A DNA stretch of 30,545 bases from Smittium culicis (Eukaryota > Kickxellomycota > Harpellomycetes > Harpellales > Legeriomycetaceae). The translations under genes were made by a program, and so were the position numbers. The stretch is from contig LSSN01002870.1 in assembly GCA_001970855.1 (NCBI GenBank), positions 1-30,545 on the forward strand, in the 5' to 3' direction. The notes under the pieces are model-generated. The model made no database searches. It saw only the letters and a list, made by a program, of their open reading frames with translations, and was not told the origin of the DNA. Each line of letters begins with the position of its first letter. Within the stretch, counting starts at the first letter, position 1. Positions 1 to 10,170 of this stretch are shown here, piece by piece.

Positions 1-1389
1 AATTTAAAGAGATAGAATATGAGAAGAATTATTAATTTAGAAAATGTATATAAATGAAGTAAAATCCCAAATTTTATTTCAACATTAATCAGAAATAAAC
101 TTATTTATAATGATATGAAAAATCACCAAAAATTCAACTACAAAATGATAATAAAAAAATAATCTCTAGCGTTCACTGATTTCATTCAACATCAGCAGCA
201 AATAAACATTCAAATGATAAATAAAGCATCACACTGTGGAGTAAGAAATAAACTAATATCAGGTAATCAATCCTAGTAAAAATCAAGAAAGAAAAGTATT
301 TAAATATATGGGACAATTGCTTCACGAAAAATTAATCATTCATTAACGCACTCAATGACGGATTCAAGGACAAATTTTGTGACACATTCTGAGTTGGTTA
401 TAAGGCGCGATCTGTTGTTATTTCTGGGGTACTTAGTGGTTCGTATTTTAATGTTTATTTCTGCAATGCTTACTTGATTAATTTCTGGTTCGCTTTGTGA
501 GTTGCAATCTGGGATACTAATTGGGTTGCTTATTGAGCTTCTTTCTGGGTCGCTTTTGATGTCATCATCAGCGACTATATCTGGGTAAGTTTATGCGTCA
601 ATTTCTGTTTTAGTTTCCAGGTCAGTTTCTAGATGTTAAATTTTTCGTTGTATTTTTTATTTATTACACGCAGTAAAAGTATGACTTTGTTTAATATTTG
701 ATGTTTGTTCACAATTTATTATGATATTTATTCATTTATGTTATCAAACTCAAATTCGATGAATTGTTTATTATTTCTTTCTATACTAATAATTTATTTG
801 CAAAACTGAATTGCAGAATTGTTTTACTTATTGTATTAAAATCAAAAAATTTTTAACTTTTTGTTATACATTTATAGATGGTTAAAACCAATTTGTGCGA
901 TATCGTATATTTGATGAGAAATTACGATAATAAAATTATTACTCCAAAAATATATTGAACGTCGACAATCGATTTCAATTATAGCAGTGTATAAATAATT
1001 TGATTTTAATTACATAATTTCATTCACATAGAAATATTATATATGGTTGTTCATGGTGGTCATCGTTCGAAAAAATTACCTTTTATGATCGAAAGTAGTC
1101 AGACAGGATTTCCCTGAAGAGTTGATTGCAGAATTTATTTGAGTCACAAAGAGTTAGGATATATTAGAGTAATTATCGAATTATATTAGATATTTTTGGT
1201 ATTATGAAAAATGAATCAACATCAAGAAAACGTAGAATATATGTGCCGAATAAAGTAATGTGTATAAATTGAAATTGAAACGAAAATGGCTCTCTGTTAG
1301 GAATCGAATAAATATTTCAAGAATTAGGGCCGTTTAAAAATGAATAGCTATAAAAAGTATTAATAAGTATTGATTTTGGGAATGTAGAA
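1..1389. other. AT-rich stretch without a supported gene
   Basis: I see no coding region that I would defend here. Between about 420 and 620 the plus strand contains a loose, decayed repetition of a TTTCTGG(G)TCGCTT-like word. On the minus strand the same stretch gives an open frame of about 75 codons (336-563) without a good start, biased to Ser, Glu, Asn and Ile. It could be a relic of a low-complexity protein or simply a degenerate repeat; nothing identifies a family. Confidence 0.4.
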
Positions 1390-2108
1390 AATACGTGGAT
1401 ATTAGAGGTAGTGGAGGAGAAAGCGAACTAATGTAGGCGAGTGAATCGAAAAATGTGATGGATAGAGGAAAGATTTATTTCGCAAGAAAGTATAGTCGAT
1501 AGTTGTGTGGGAACAGTGTGGAATGTAGTGATGGAAGCGGAAATGTGATCTATGAGAAAACAGCGACGGATTTCGAGGTGGAAACAACGAAAAAGTTGAG
1601 GAAGGAGGGCGAGTGGGTGAATTGGGAACAGCAGGGAAGATAAGGGAAGTGAAGATGGAAGAGTAAGTAATGGCTGATTGTTATGGTAGTAAAGAAGAGG
1701 AAAACTAAAACGGTGGGGAGGAAGAATGAGTGAGAGTTGACATCAGCTGAGGGAAGGGGGGCGTAAAGAACCGTTAAGAGTTTAGACTGAGGTGGCTGGG
1801 TAGATGGTGACTTTGAGGAATTTATTGGAGGTAAATACAGAGGAGGTGAGGGTATTAAACGATTAGACAGTGGCAAGGGGAGAGAAGCAAGTAGAGAAAG
1901 AGTGTTAGGCGGAGACTACAAGTGGTGAAGACGGAGGGGTCAGTGGGGTCAGTAGTGACGGAGGATTTGGTGGTTACGGAGGATTATGTGGTGAGCGGAG
2001 GGGTTGGTGGAATAGATAGAAGCAAAGTGGTAGGTTGGTGAGGTGATGAAGGAGGGTTTGATGGTAACACTGTAATGGGTGGATGTGAATGGATAGGTGG
2101 GGACTTAA

Positions 2109-2265
2109 GGGGAGGTGGGGGCGTAAGGGGAGGTGGGGACAGAAGGAGTAGATGCGGACGGAAGGGGAGGTTGGGGTGTAAGGGGAGGTGGGAGCGAAAG
2201 GGGGTTTGGTGGTTTGGAGACGGAAGAAGAGGTAGGGTCGTAAGGGGGTTTAGGGGCGTAAGGGG
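2109..2265 (+). repeat. Three consecutive G-quadruplex motifs in an 18-bp-like repeat
   Basis: Three non-overlapping stretches satisfy the G3+N1-7 x4 rule on the plus strand: 2109-2138 (GGGG, GGGGG, GGGG, GGGG with loops of 4, 5 and 4 bases), 2164-2192 (loops 5, 5, 4) and 2235-2265 (loops 6, 4, 5). The recurring unit is close to CGTAAGGGGAGGTGGGGG. In DNA this AT-rich, such clustering is not expected by chance. Folding in vivo is an inference. Confidence 0.7.
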
Positions 2266-2310
2266 TGGTGACATAATGCGAGTTATGGACTTTGGGAGAG
2301 AAGGGGGCCG

Positions 2311-2382
2311 AGTGCGTGTTGGGAATCTTGTGCGAGGTTGTGGCAGAGTGCGTGTTGGGGACGTTGGGCGAGGTGGGGGCGG
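2311..2382 (+). repeat. 36-bp tandem duplication inside the G-rich island
   Basis: AGTGCGTGTTGGG recurs at 2311 and 2347. The two 36-base units also share the GCGAGGT core in the same register, with about ten differences. This shows that the island grew at least partly by tandem duplication. Confidence 0.65.
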
Positions 2383-2480
2383 AGTATGAGGTCGGAACGG
2401 ATGATGAGGCGCGTGAAATGAAGTTGTAGGCGCAGGCAGTATGTTGTGTGAATGCTGTAGGAAATTATGTGATTAAAGTT

Positions 2481-3831
2481 CATCGATGCAGATGGCGATG
2501 GAATAAGTTTTCTCGATTTATTGTTGATAATATTTATGGTCTAATTTAACAGTGTGATTTTATGTAATTTATTTTTTGTAGGATCCGTATTTGATTGTGT
2601 TGCTGCTTTCTTTTAGGTTTTAGCCCGATTTTTTGGTAGGTCTAGTCTCTGATCTATTTTTTATTTTGAATTATAGATTGATTATGATTTTCTATCGATC
2701 TAATGATTGTTTTTATTGTATATTTATACATTTATAATTTATAATTTTTTACTTATTATTTTGCGTTCGTTGATGGAGACTTTTGTTATGTTGAGATTCT
2801 CATTTGCTGAACAATTTGGCTGATGAGGTGTTGAAGGTTAAATGATATCGTACATATTACTTTTAGTATTCGATCGTTTGCGTTTGCTTTCTAGTCTTGT
2901 ATGTTCAATTTAGATATTTCATTCCTTTATTTTTAATCTCTTTCTCGTTATAAATCTTTTTTTAAATATTAAAGATTTTTCAAGATAATTTACCATATAA
3001 ATATCCCAATTTGGATAATTTCGGTATTAAAGCTTACTTTAGTTATTTTATTTTATTTATTTATGAAAATTACATATTATAAGTATTTTTTTTGATATTT
3101 CGTTATTTTTGTGTTATACATAACTATAAATCCATGAAAAATTTATTTATGTAGAAATTAATACTAATTTTTACTTGTGTTTTGAATTTTATTAGAAATG
3201 TTTAATAATTATATCTAGTTTGATTAAAGCTAAATTTTCACGCAATTAATTGAATCTATATTAGATTTGGATTCTATTTATTGGTAGTATCATTTGTTTT
3301 GTCTATCTATTTTTCTTTCGCTATTTATTGCGTATTTTTGACTTTCAACAAGAAAATATTCTAATAAACCAGCATGCATGCTTTAAAATTTTTACTAAAT
3401 ATACAATTTAAAAGTACTGATAAAATAATAAACTGCGGGCTTTCAGCAGTTTGAATCGACTTTAATTAAGCTTGATACTAATATTTATAAAGATAATATG
3501 TATCAAAAATTTTTAATAATGGTATTTTATAAATACTATTTTTTAGCCACAGTTACATAATTATTTTATAATTTTATTTCAAATATAAGGTTAAAGATGA
3601 TCTAAAGATGTGTTATAAATAAATGTCAAACTTAATAGTGAAAATTTCTCAATTCTCTGATTTTTATCTATATTAAAAGTTATATCATTCTTTAAATCTA
3701 CAAGTAATAAATTGGATAAATATTTTTAATTTTCGAAATCTACAGTTTGGATTTATTAGCTCTGGAGTTACAAAATTTATATGCTAATTAATTTTTTTTT
3801 AATTTAATATTTATATACATCATAAGATCTA
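2481..3831. other. AT-rich intergenic DNA, nothing recognised
   Basis: T-rich, low-complexity DNA with stops in all frames at short intervals. I see no transposon domain, RNA gene or convincing inverted repeat here. Confidence 0.5.
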
Positions 3832-3833
3832 TA

Positions 3834-5093
3834 CAGGGTTTTGCATTCATTTTTTCAAAACAGTCTGGATATTTTGAAAAATTGTTTTGGAATCTTGCAA
3901 TTTAAATTTTTTCGCGTCTCGATTTTCAAAATTACATAAGTGATTTCAGTTCGATTTTACATTGTGATATTTCAATTTTTCAAAACTCTCACTAAATTTT
4001 TCAAAGTTCTCATTAAATTTTGCAATGCTCTCGTTAAATTTTGCAAAGCTTCTTATTTGTGCGAGCAAAAGAAAAAATTGGGGCTACTAAAAATCTCTGC
4101 TTTTAAAAAAAAAACACTTATTTTATAAGTTATATAATTAAACTGTCTCCTTGTTGCATTATCCTAAAAAAAAATTATTTCTACATTTGATTCGTAATTT
4201 TTGTTTATCATAAACAAGTAGTATAGGGATGAAAGGTGAAAACTTACTCAAAATAAAATAAGAAATGAAAATAATTAAACAAATAGTAGTATTCCTTTTT
4301 TTTTTGATTTAATTGCAATAAATAGCTTATTTTTAGTCGATGTGTATGGAAGTATGCACAATTGCTATCAATATATATAAAGCATTCATAAAATACTTTA
4401 TTAAATCTTTAAAAAAATATCAATATTTGCTAATACTATTTATTGCTAAAAAATAAGTTTGAAAATTTTTATAAAAGTATTCAAGTTATATAGTTGTTAT
4501 AATAACTTGATTTAAAAAGTACATCTCTTAATTTAAAAAAATATTTTCTATTTATGAATTAAATAATAGCTGTGTTTAACTTGCTGTGGGATAGCGATCG
4601 AATAATTAACCAATATTTTAGATTTGTATTATCTCACATTTATATGATCTTGGGTACGTAAAATTTTAGGTTTGAATAAATCTGGTCAAATTTTTCTTGA
4701 TATAAAAGAAATTATTTAGAATATTATATAATGAAGTTATAATATACATATATATTATGTAGGTATATAGAAAAAGCAATACATACTTTGAAGCTAGAAA
4801 AAAATCAAGGCTAATAGATTTATATAAAAATTTATTAGTAAAATCTAATAAATCTTGTAGTTTTTTTTCGTTTATGAAATTTTTACTGTGCTGTAAAATT
4901 TTTTTATCAAAGTAGAGATTTTTAGTAGTCCCAATTTTTCTTTTGCACAACAAGTGAACAGCTATGTAATATCGAATGAAAGCTTTGAAAAATTGAAATA
5001 TCACAATGTAAAATCGTATTGAAGGCACTTACGTAATTTTCTAAAATCGAACTGAGAAAAAAACCATATTTCAAAATAGAATGCAAAACCCTG
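3834..5093. mobile_element. Non-autonomous Tc1/mariner-type TIR element (1.26 kb)
   Basis: The 17 bases at 3832-3848 (TACAGGGTTTTGCATTC) are the exact reverse complement of 5079-5095. The element therefore starts CAGGG and ends CCCTG with a TA dinucleotide on each side, the target site and terminal style of Tc1/mariner/pogo transposons. Homology between the arms continues inward, to about 4110 on the left and 4900 on the right. Both arms share the stretch that can be read as RFYIVIFQFFK and the segment near GCAAAAGAAAAATTGGG. The 1.26-kb size equals a mariner element, but the interior (about 4110-4900) holds no transposase frame, so it is probably a non-autonomous or gutted copy. The short open frames in both arms are a consequence of the TIR homology. 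Confidence 0.75.
3981..4064 (+). repeat. Four 21-bp tandem units in the left arm of the TIR element
   Basis: Units begin at 3981, 4002, 4023 and 4044, an exact 21-base period (CAAAGTTCTCATTAAATTTTG-like). The right arm of the same element has only about one such unit, so the array expanded on the left side after or during element birth. Read in frame it gives a seven-residue repeat of the type FKVLIKF, an amphipathic pattern, but I do not regard it as a gene. Confidence 0.75.
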
Positions 5094-5635
5094 TAACTTA
5101 AGCCATAATAGATAAGTTGTGACTTTTTTAAAAAAATAAAATAATTGTACTAAAAATTAAATTATTAATGCTTAGTATTGTTTTTTGGTTGAAATGAAAA
5201 ATCTTTAATTTATATCCATTAACGCAAATATGACCAGTATCTTTCTATTTGTAATTCACAATTATTTTTGATAGATTAGAGCTATTATATAGTGGGGGTA
5301 ATTATTAAGATATACGAACTAGAAAAAAACTAATAAAATTCAGTTATTTCGCAATAACCAGTTTAAAAAATTATTCTATGCCGAATAATGATACTTAGAT
5401 AATTGCAAAATACGCTATGATTTTCGATTATGCTATAGAAATTAGGAAATTAGTTGTACATTTCGACATGGGCGAGTCATTTCTTAATTCTCAACGAATT
5501 TCTTCAAAATTAAAGCGCTATATAACCAAGTTACTTCGAATTAAGGAATTTATTATTTAAAAATTAGGCTATTTTGAAATTTTAAGCGATTTCTATCCCT
5601 TGTTGTGCAAAAAATGGTCAACAAATATAGTATTC
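5094..5635. other. AT-rich spacer
   Basis: No gene is supported. The word TTCTATCCCTT occurs twice, at 5591 and 5633, 42 bases apart, just before the MITE copy that follows. This could be a short duplication at its left edge. Confidence 0.4.
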
Positions 5636-5823
5636 TATCCCTTATCCTGGCGGTAGATTAATTTTGATCTACAAAATATTTCGAACATCATTCAATTAAA
5701 ATAGCTTAATCCTGAGTAATTAAAAGATATTGGCTTTTTTTAGAATAGCAGCAAATAAAAAATCTACATTTATATTACCGAGAATCACTAGATTCGTTTT
5801 TAAATAAGATTTTTGAATGGTAA
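5636..5823 (+). mobile_element. piggyBac-like MITE, copy A (degenerate ends)
   Basis: This 188-base stretch aligns along its length with 24940-25128. Shared landmarks in order are TTTTGATCTACAA, TTCAATTAAAAT, TTAAT.C.GAG, ATATTGG, CAAATAA and ATTCG. Equal length and shared boundaries define a short non-autonomous element. The TTAA target sites flanking copy B are not intact here, so this is probably an older insertion. The piggyBac assignment rests on copy B. Confidence 0.6.
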
Positions 5824-6660
5824 ATAATTGCATAAGAAATTAAAAAAATAAGTATAAATTTATATAACTTTTAATATTTTAGCTGGTTAACGTAAAAAAC
5901 ATTCTTAATCATGAAAGCAATCAGCCAAATATCGAATGAAGAAATTAGTTTGTAAAATAAACATATAATGGCTTTTAGAATTCTGATTACTACTAAAATA
6001 TTTACATATAAGTGATAAGTGTCTAATAGAATCTTATTCTTTGAATTATACATACTCTTTTCCATAGGAAATGTTATTTTGGTCTACCTAATATAACAAT
6101 AACACCTTAAAAATAATCTATTTTTAGGCTCATTCAAGTTTATTTATAGTTTATAATAATAGCAAATAGTGTATTTACTTTTAGATCATAAAATTTTCAA
6201 AAACCTCTTTTTTTTATAGAGTTTTGAACGGGATAAGGTTAATAATTGGGAAATATAAATGCATATATATATTAGAAGTGGGATTTTGCTAACAATAAGC
6301 TTAACCTTTTTCGGTATATACATAATTTTCTGTTCGAAAGTATCCGAGTGAATTAAGAATTTTTATTTTCCAACAAATGGGAGAGAAATTCAATTTCAAA
6401 ATATACCCGTTTATTTGATTACATTGGTTTATTTGAGATGAAAACATATATTTTTAAATACATCTAGTTATTATAGGTTACTATTTTTATGAGTCTAAGT
6501 TATGCTTATCTGGAATTAAAATATTTTTTATGGTATAATCTCAATTGCTAATTTTTTTAAAGTATAATTATAGGTATGTTTGGTAAACGTATAGGTAGGT
6601 TTTCAGTAAACCAGTAAATATTTAGCTAACCAGTATTAAGTCAATCAGCTACTAATACTT
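5824..6660. other. AT-rich DNA, no supported gene
   Basis: Short frames only. A stretch near 6600-6650 (AGTAAATATTTAGCTAACC) resembles, in reverse complement, sequence near 15640-15680, hinting at another dispersed repeat, but the match is too short and AT-rich to name. Confidence 0.35.
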
Positions 6661-6840
6661 TTAATAAAAGAAAGAATAAATGGTATTTATACAGGCAATA
6701 AATATTTTTAGATTATAACATACGCAGATGAACTGCTAATAGGAACAAAAATCAGAAACGACGAAAGTGTTTTTATTTAAGCACTAGAAATTCATCCGTA
6801 GGTTCCAAATGCAAAAATGAATGTAAGATTAATCTATATT
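6661..6840 (+). pseudogene. LINE reverse-transcriptase fragment (YADD region)
   Basis: One plus-strand frame reads INGIYTGNKYF, stop, IITYADELLIGTKIRNDE, then further to ALEIHP and NAKMNV, interrupted by two more stop codons. ITYADDLLIG is the active-site block of non-LTR retrotransposon reverse transcriptases; here the second Asp of YADD is Glu. The fragment is cut off on its right at about 6828, where the DIRS-type element begins. That suggests the DIRS element landed in or next to an old LINE, although I could not find the other half beyond 11620. It is clearly dead: three stops in 60 codons and a changed catalytic residue. Confidence 0.7.
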
Positions 6841-6990
6841 AAATGAAAGGGGTGGTCATATTAAGTGTTACCATCTTTTATTGGATAACACAATCGAACT
6901 TTCAAAAACTAATAAAAATGTAGTACATAAGTAAAATAAGTAACTAGAAAAATTTTTATAGTAAAATACTGAAAGTATGGTATTATGATA
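6825..6990. repeat. DIRS left inverted terminal repeat (element 3' side)
   Basis: The stretch from GGGGTGGTCAT (6849) through TTGGATAACACAATCGAACTTT to TATGGTATTATGA (about 6987) is the reverse complement, with roughly 10% differences, of 11468-11607. It forms the left end of the retrotransposon. Confidence 0.85.
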
Positions 6991-7035
6991 TCCTTATTAT
7001 CTTTGTCAAAGGTAAATGGGAACTGATTGATGGGT

Positions 7036-7127
7036 CTTAATTTAACCACCCCTTTCATATAATATAAATTAATTTTTGCCTTAAAGGGTTCGATAAATCT
7101 TAAATTATATTTCAAGGTGTGGTCATA
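7036..7127. repeat. DIRS internal complementary region (circle-junction copy)
   Basis: Two arms are present. 7036-7073 is the reverse complement of the left end 6828-6865 (34 of 38 bases match). 7105-7127 is the reverse complement of the right end 11596-11618 (22 of 23 match). Their order is exactly that of the reverse complement of right end joined to left end, as expected for the internal complementary region of DIRS elements, used as template to complete the ends through a circular intermediate. It lies directly beyond the recombinase stop codon (7133-7135). Confidence 0.8.
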
Positions 7128-7132
7128 TTAAG

Positions 7133-8030
7133 TTACTCCAGATTTTGTACTGCTTCAGTCATATTATATCGAGTACTATGGTTCAGACTGTAGATAGTAT
7201 CTAACATGCTATAGTTTGACCAGAATGCATGCGGTACTATGTTTTCTACCGGAACTCCGGAGGTGGTGGCTAAGGTTGCGCCGATTGCGCGCTTTTTGGG
7301 AATTGGCGTATTCGGGGGCCAACCTATTAAACCTGAAATGTTCTTGCATTCCTTGTTATGATATCTACTGATAGTGGCTTATTGATTTGCTTAATGATCC
7401 TAAATAGCCTGTTTACAAATTTGAGCCATTGTTGGAATGTGGGGTTGGGCATAATACGATATAGATCCTATCCTTGTATATGTTATATTCCAGAACTGGC
7501 ATAATATAGGATCAGGGTGCCTATAAATTTCGCATGGGCGTTCAATATGCTGGCCCTTTATCTTTTCCTTGGGAGCGATAATAACCAGTTTAATAGTGTC
7601 ATTCGTGATCGTAGTTCTTGCGTCTTCGATTCTGTTGATATCGCTAGCAAGTAAAAATCCACATAGAGATAATAACCTACAGCACTTGGTGGTCAGTTTA
7701 TGTTTATCCAGTTCACTGGTCTCATCCACTTGGTTAATTTTAAAACAATCTGAGATATTTAGACTTCAAGGTTGACGAACGATTTGGTTATAGTATCGTT
7801 TATCGCCATTAATAATTCCTTGATTCAGGGTGTATTTTATACATTCCTTGAATCTGCTACTAATCTGAATATCGCTGATTTATAAGATTTTATCGTATTC
7901 ATACTAGGCTTCTTCGCCTTGAATATGTGTGCTAAATATATCATTTTATGGGAAGCTTGAATCGCGTATGACTGATTATTGCTAATATGTCAATCTAGAA
8001 AGAGTTGTTGTGTAGAATGGTATCTGGATC
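7133..8030 (-). pseudogene. DIRS tyrosine recombinase (broken)
   Basis: The N-terminal part (about 8030-7830) reads like the core-binding domain, with STQQLFLDWHISNN and NTIKSYKSAI-type blocks. The catalytic part (7729-7400) begins DETSELDKHKLTTKCC and continues LLSLCGFLLASDINRI. Family members normally have Arg in GF(L/M)R-x-SDI; here the position is Leu, so a catalytic Arg is lost. A final piece in another frame (about 7318-7133) contains KKRAIGATLATTSGVPVENI followed by HAFWSNYSMLDTIYSL, which carries the second Arg, the His and the nucleophilic Tyr. It ends QNLE-stop at 7133. Several frameshifts and stops make it non-functional. Confidence 0.8.
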
Positions 8031-8330
8031 AACTCTTGACTGCTCTTTTCTTGGAAACGATAATTTCAATGGCAGTACCAGACATAATTTGTGCTTGGAG
8101 ATTGCGCCGCTGATTTTTCATGCCATGAGACACCAGTTTTTGCTGTTCAATATCGAAGAATTTCCAATTTTGGGGTCTGGAGTGACAGTAGTTGCATTTA
8201 GGAGCAGTGGCTGGGCGGCTGAAAATTCCTGTAGGTACAGATATCAAATCGCAGTCTTCCATATCGGGGTAATTAAAGTGTTCACCAATTGTTCTATGCG
8301 AACCTTCCTGACTACTTAGGATATCAGGTT

Positions 8331-9010
8331 TCATGGGGGGTAGCAGTAGGAGTCGGAGCAATCAAAAAAATTGAATATCAGGGCGTTCTGACCTATAGCC
8401 CTGTTGTCGGGGAACCATATGTAGTAATTCGCTAGCTTCTTTTTCACTCTCGATGCTAATAGATCTATATCGTGTAGTCGGTATAATATCGCTACCTTGG
8501 AGAGCGCATGGTCTGGCATTGACCATTCTATCTGCGCTGTAAGTCAGCTCGACACATCGGATTGTTATTTACTACGAAACGTAAGTGATCTGAGGTCGCG
8601 TGTTTGTCGCTAGTCAGTGATTCTTTATTTCTTCGGCAGTTTCTAGCAGTTTCGGGGAGGTTTTCGCACCAAGTTCTTTACATAAGCTAGAGTGGTGGTA
8701 TAGTCTGAGTATATGAATACCGAACGATCAAAAAACACTCCGAAGCTGGAGTGCGAAAATATCGTAATAGTTCTTTGGCGTTGATGTGTATCAGCGCCTC
8801 CGAAAGACTCCACAATACTGAATAGAATTGGGAGCGGACAAATATCCCCCAAGCAATGTCGCTGGCATCTGCAAAGATTTCGAGCTCCGGGGTTTCTAGG
8901 AGGAACTATTGGCCATTCCAAGCCGATAATTGATCTTTCCAGAACAAAAGTTTTTGCTTGTCACGTTCTGTCAGCGTCACTATCGATTTCTATGTTTTCT
9001 TTGGTGACAA
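8331..9010 (-). pseudogene. DIRS RNase H domain and connecting region (broken)
   Basis: The minus strand reads LEIFADASDIAWGIF, then HINAKELLRYF, then in a shifted frame YSDYTTTLAYVKN. These are the D, E and D blocks of the RNase H domain that follows reverse transcriptase in DIRS and related elements; the third is normally SDNTTT. Further on, DIDLLASRVKKKL and WFPDNRAIGQNA (8519-8331) match the conserved connector between RNase H and recombinase, normally D-L-F-A-S-R. Stops and at least two frameshifts interrupt it. Confidence 0.75.
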
Positions 9011-9049
9011 TTAATTGTTCTTGAGTTCCAAAAGTCGTCTCAGCAAAAG

Positions 9050-10170
9050 TCAAACCGGTAGTAGGGCCTTCGAAATGACTTGGGCTTTCCAGATAAATCT
9101 CGAAAGGAATTTCAACGTCGCCCGTCTAACTATTAATAGTTTCATCGCCTCTCGGCGGAGGCCCCAGAACTTTGATGAAGAAACCTCGAAACTAATGTTC
9201 CGGGGATTGATAGCAATACGTAGATGGGTCATCATCAGTGATGGCGCCGTCGACGACTTGTCTAGCTTGATTCTGAATCCCTGGCCCGTCAGCTTGGAGA
9301 ATACTAGGTCTTTATTACTCAGAAATACCTCATTCGACTCCCTAATGATTATGATGTCGTCCAGATTTGCCGATATTCTGATGTTGCATGTTATCTTCCT
9401 TGTAAGTGTCGGTCGGAACACTTTAGAAAATGTTTGTGGGCTCAGAGACAGTCCAAAAGGGAGCACTCTGAATTATTACTCCAGTCCGTTTCAGTAAAAT
9501 CGCAGTTATTTTTTGCAGTATTTTTGAATCAGGATGTGCATAAACGTACCTTCTAGGTCTATAGACATCATATAATCCTTTCTCCTGATCATTCGGTATA
9601 TTATGGCGAGCGAATCTATCTTGAGATTCCGCTCTTCGACGTTCATGTTCAGTTTCCTCAAGTCTTGGATAGGTCTGAGCCTCTCTGTATTCTTGGGGAT
9701 CTTAAACAGCATGCAGCAATATCCAATTCCCCGGGTTTTTACACCGTCTATCGCCTTCTTTGTATAAATGAGGCTACTTCTTCTGCTAGGATCTTGTGGG
9801 TCTCGCGTTTGAGCTTCCTTTGGTGACATCGTGAATGTAAATTTAGCGGCGGTGATCCCAATGCACTTAGTTTTCGCGCAGGATATATCACTGAACCTAC
9901 TTATTTTTTTTTTGTAGTGGCGTGCCAAGCTTGAAGGGCCAAGACTGTACAAACGCCCCTGCAATACAAATGTTCTTTTTTGGTTATTCTTTTAGTCAGT
10001 TTTTGACGGTTCTAGATCCCTGAGCTGGTTCTGGAGCTCCTTATGACTATCCTTTGAATCCATTTGTTGTCTGTGAATTTTTTCCACGCAGACAGAAATA
10101 TCGCGAGGCGCCCCCTACTGGAGGGGCTGAAATGGTCAATACTGGGACCCTCTTTCGTGGCCGCGCTCTC
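9050..10170 (-). pseudogene. DIRS reverse transcriptase (broken)
   Basis: A region reading GRLAIFLSAWKKFTDNKWIQ (about 10115-10055) marks the usual lead-in. The fingers follow in 9964-9506, with TERLRPIQDLRKLNMNVE and MMSIDLEGTFMHI (normally D-L-x-x-A-F/Y). After a frameshift near 9470-9505 the palm continues with LPFGLSLSPQTFSKV and NLDDIIII (Asp pair at about 9356-9361), which is the catalytic motif. The thumb-side LG block is only partly recognisable. In-frame stops occur upstream and the frameshift splits the palm, so it is inactive as it stands. LPFGLS-x-SP plus LDDI is typical of DIRS and Ty3-like RTs; the recombinase downstream decides for DIRS. Confidence 0.85.

Larger units (their letters stand above)
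1390..2480 (+). repeat. G-rich, C-poor strand-asymmetric repeat island
   Basis: The plus strand changes abruptly from AT-rich DNA to about 1.1 kb dominated by G, A and T with very little C, then returns to AT-rich sequence. It is built from degenerate G-rich words such as GACGGAGG, GGTGGT and CGTAAGGGGAGGTGGGG. The minus strand therefore reads as artificial Pro/Leu/Ser/Thr-rich frames, and the plus strand as Gly/Arg/Val-rich frames; both look like by-products of base composition. The strong GC skew is the clearest property. It could be a minisatellite, a non-coding structural element or the fossil of a low-complexity coding repeat. Confidence 0.75.

Noticed and set aside
1550..2483. Open frames on both strands of the G-rich island (Pro-rich minus, Gly/Arg-rich plus)
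   Set aside because: They follow from C-poor and G-rich base composition and repeat periodicity; no domain, no plausible start context, amino-acid use wholly low-complexity.
6825..7133. Interpretation of the GGGGTGGTCAT ends as Tc1/mariner TIRs of separate MITEs
   Set aside because: The three copies are better explained together as DIRS terminal repeat plus internal complementary region, given the recombinase stop right beside them.
7569..9497. Plus-strand open frames of 68-160 codons
   Set aside because: They are antisense shadows of the DIRS recombinase, RNase H and RT domains, which are recognisable on the minus strand.
9506..9964. Assignment of the RT region to a plain Ty3/gypsy element
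   Set aside because: The downstream YR C-terminal block and inverted terminal repeats with an ICR fit DIRS; no integrase or direct LTRs were found.
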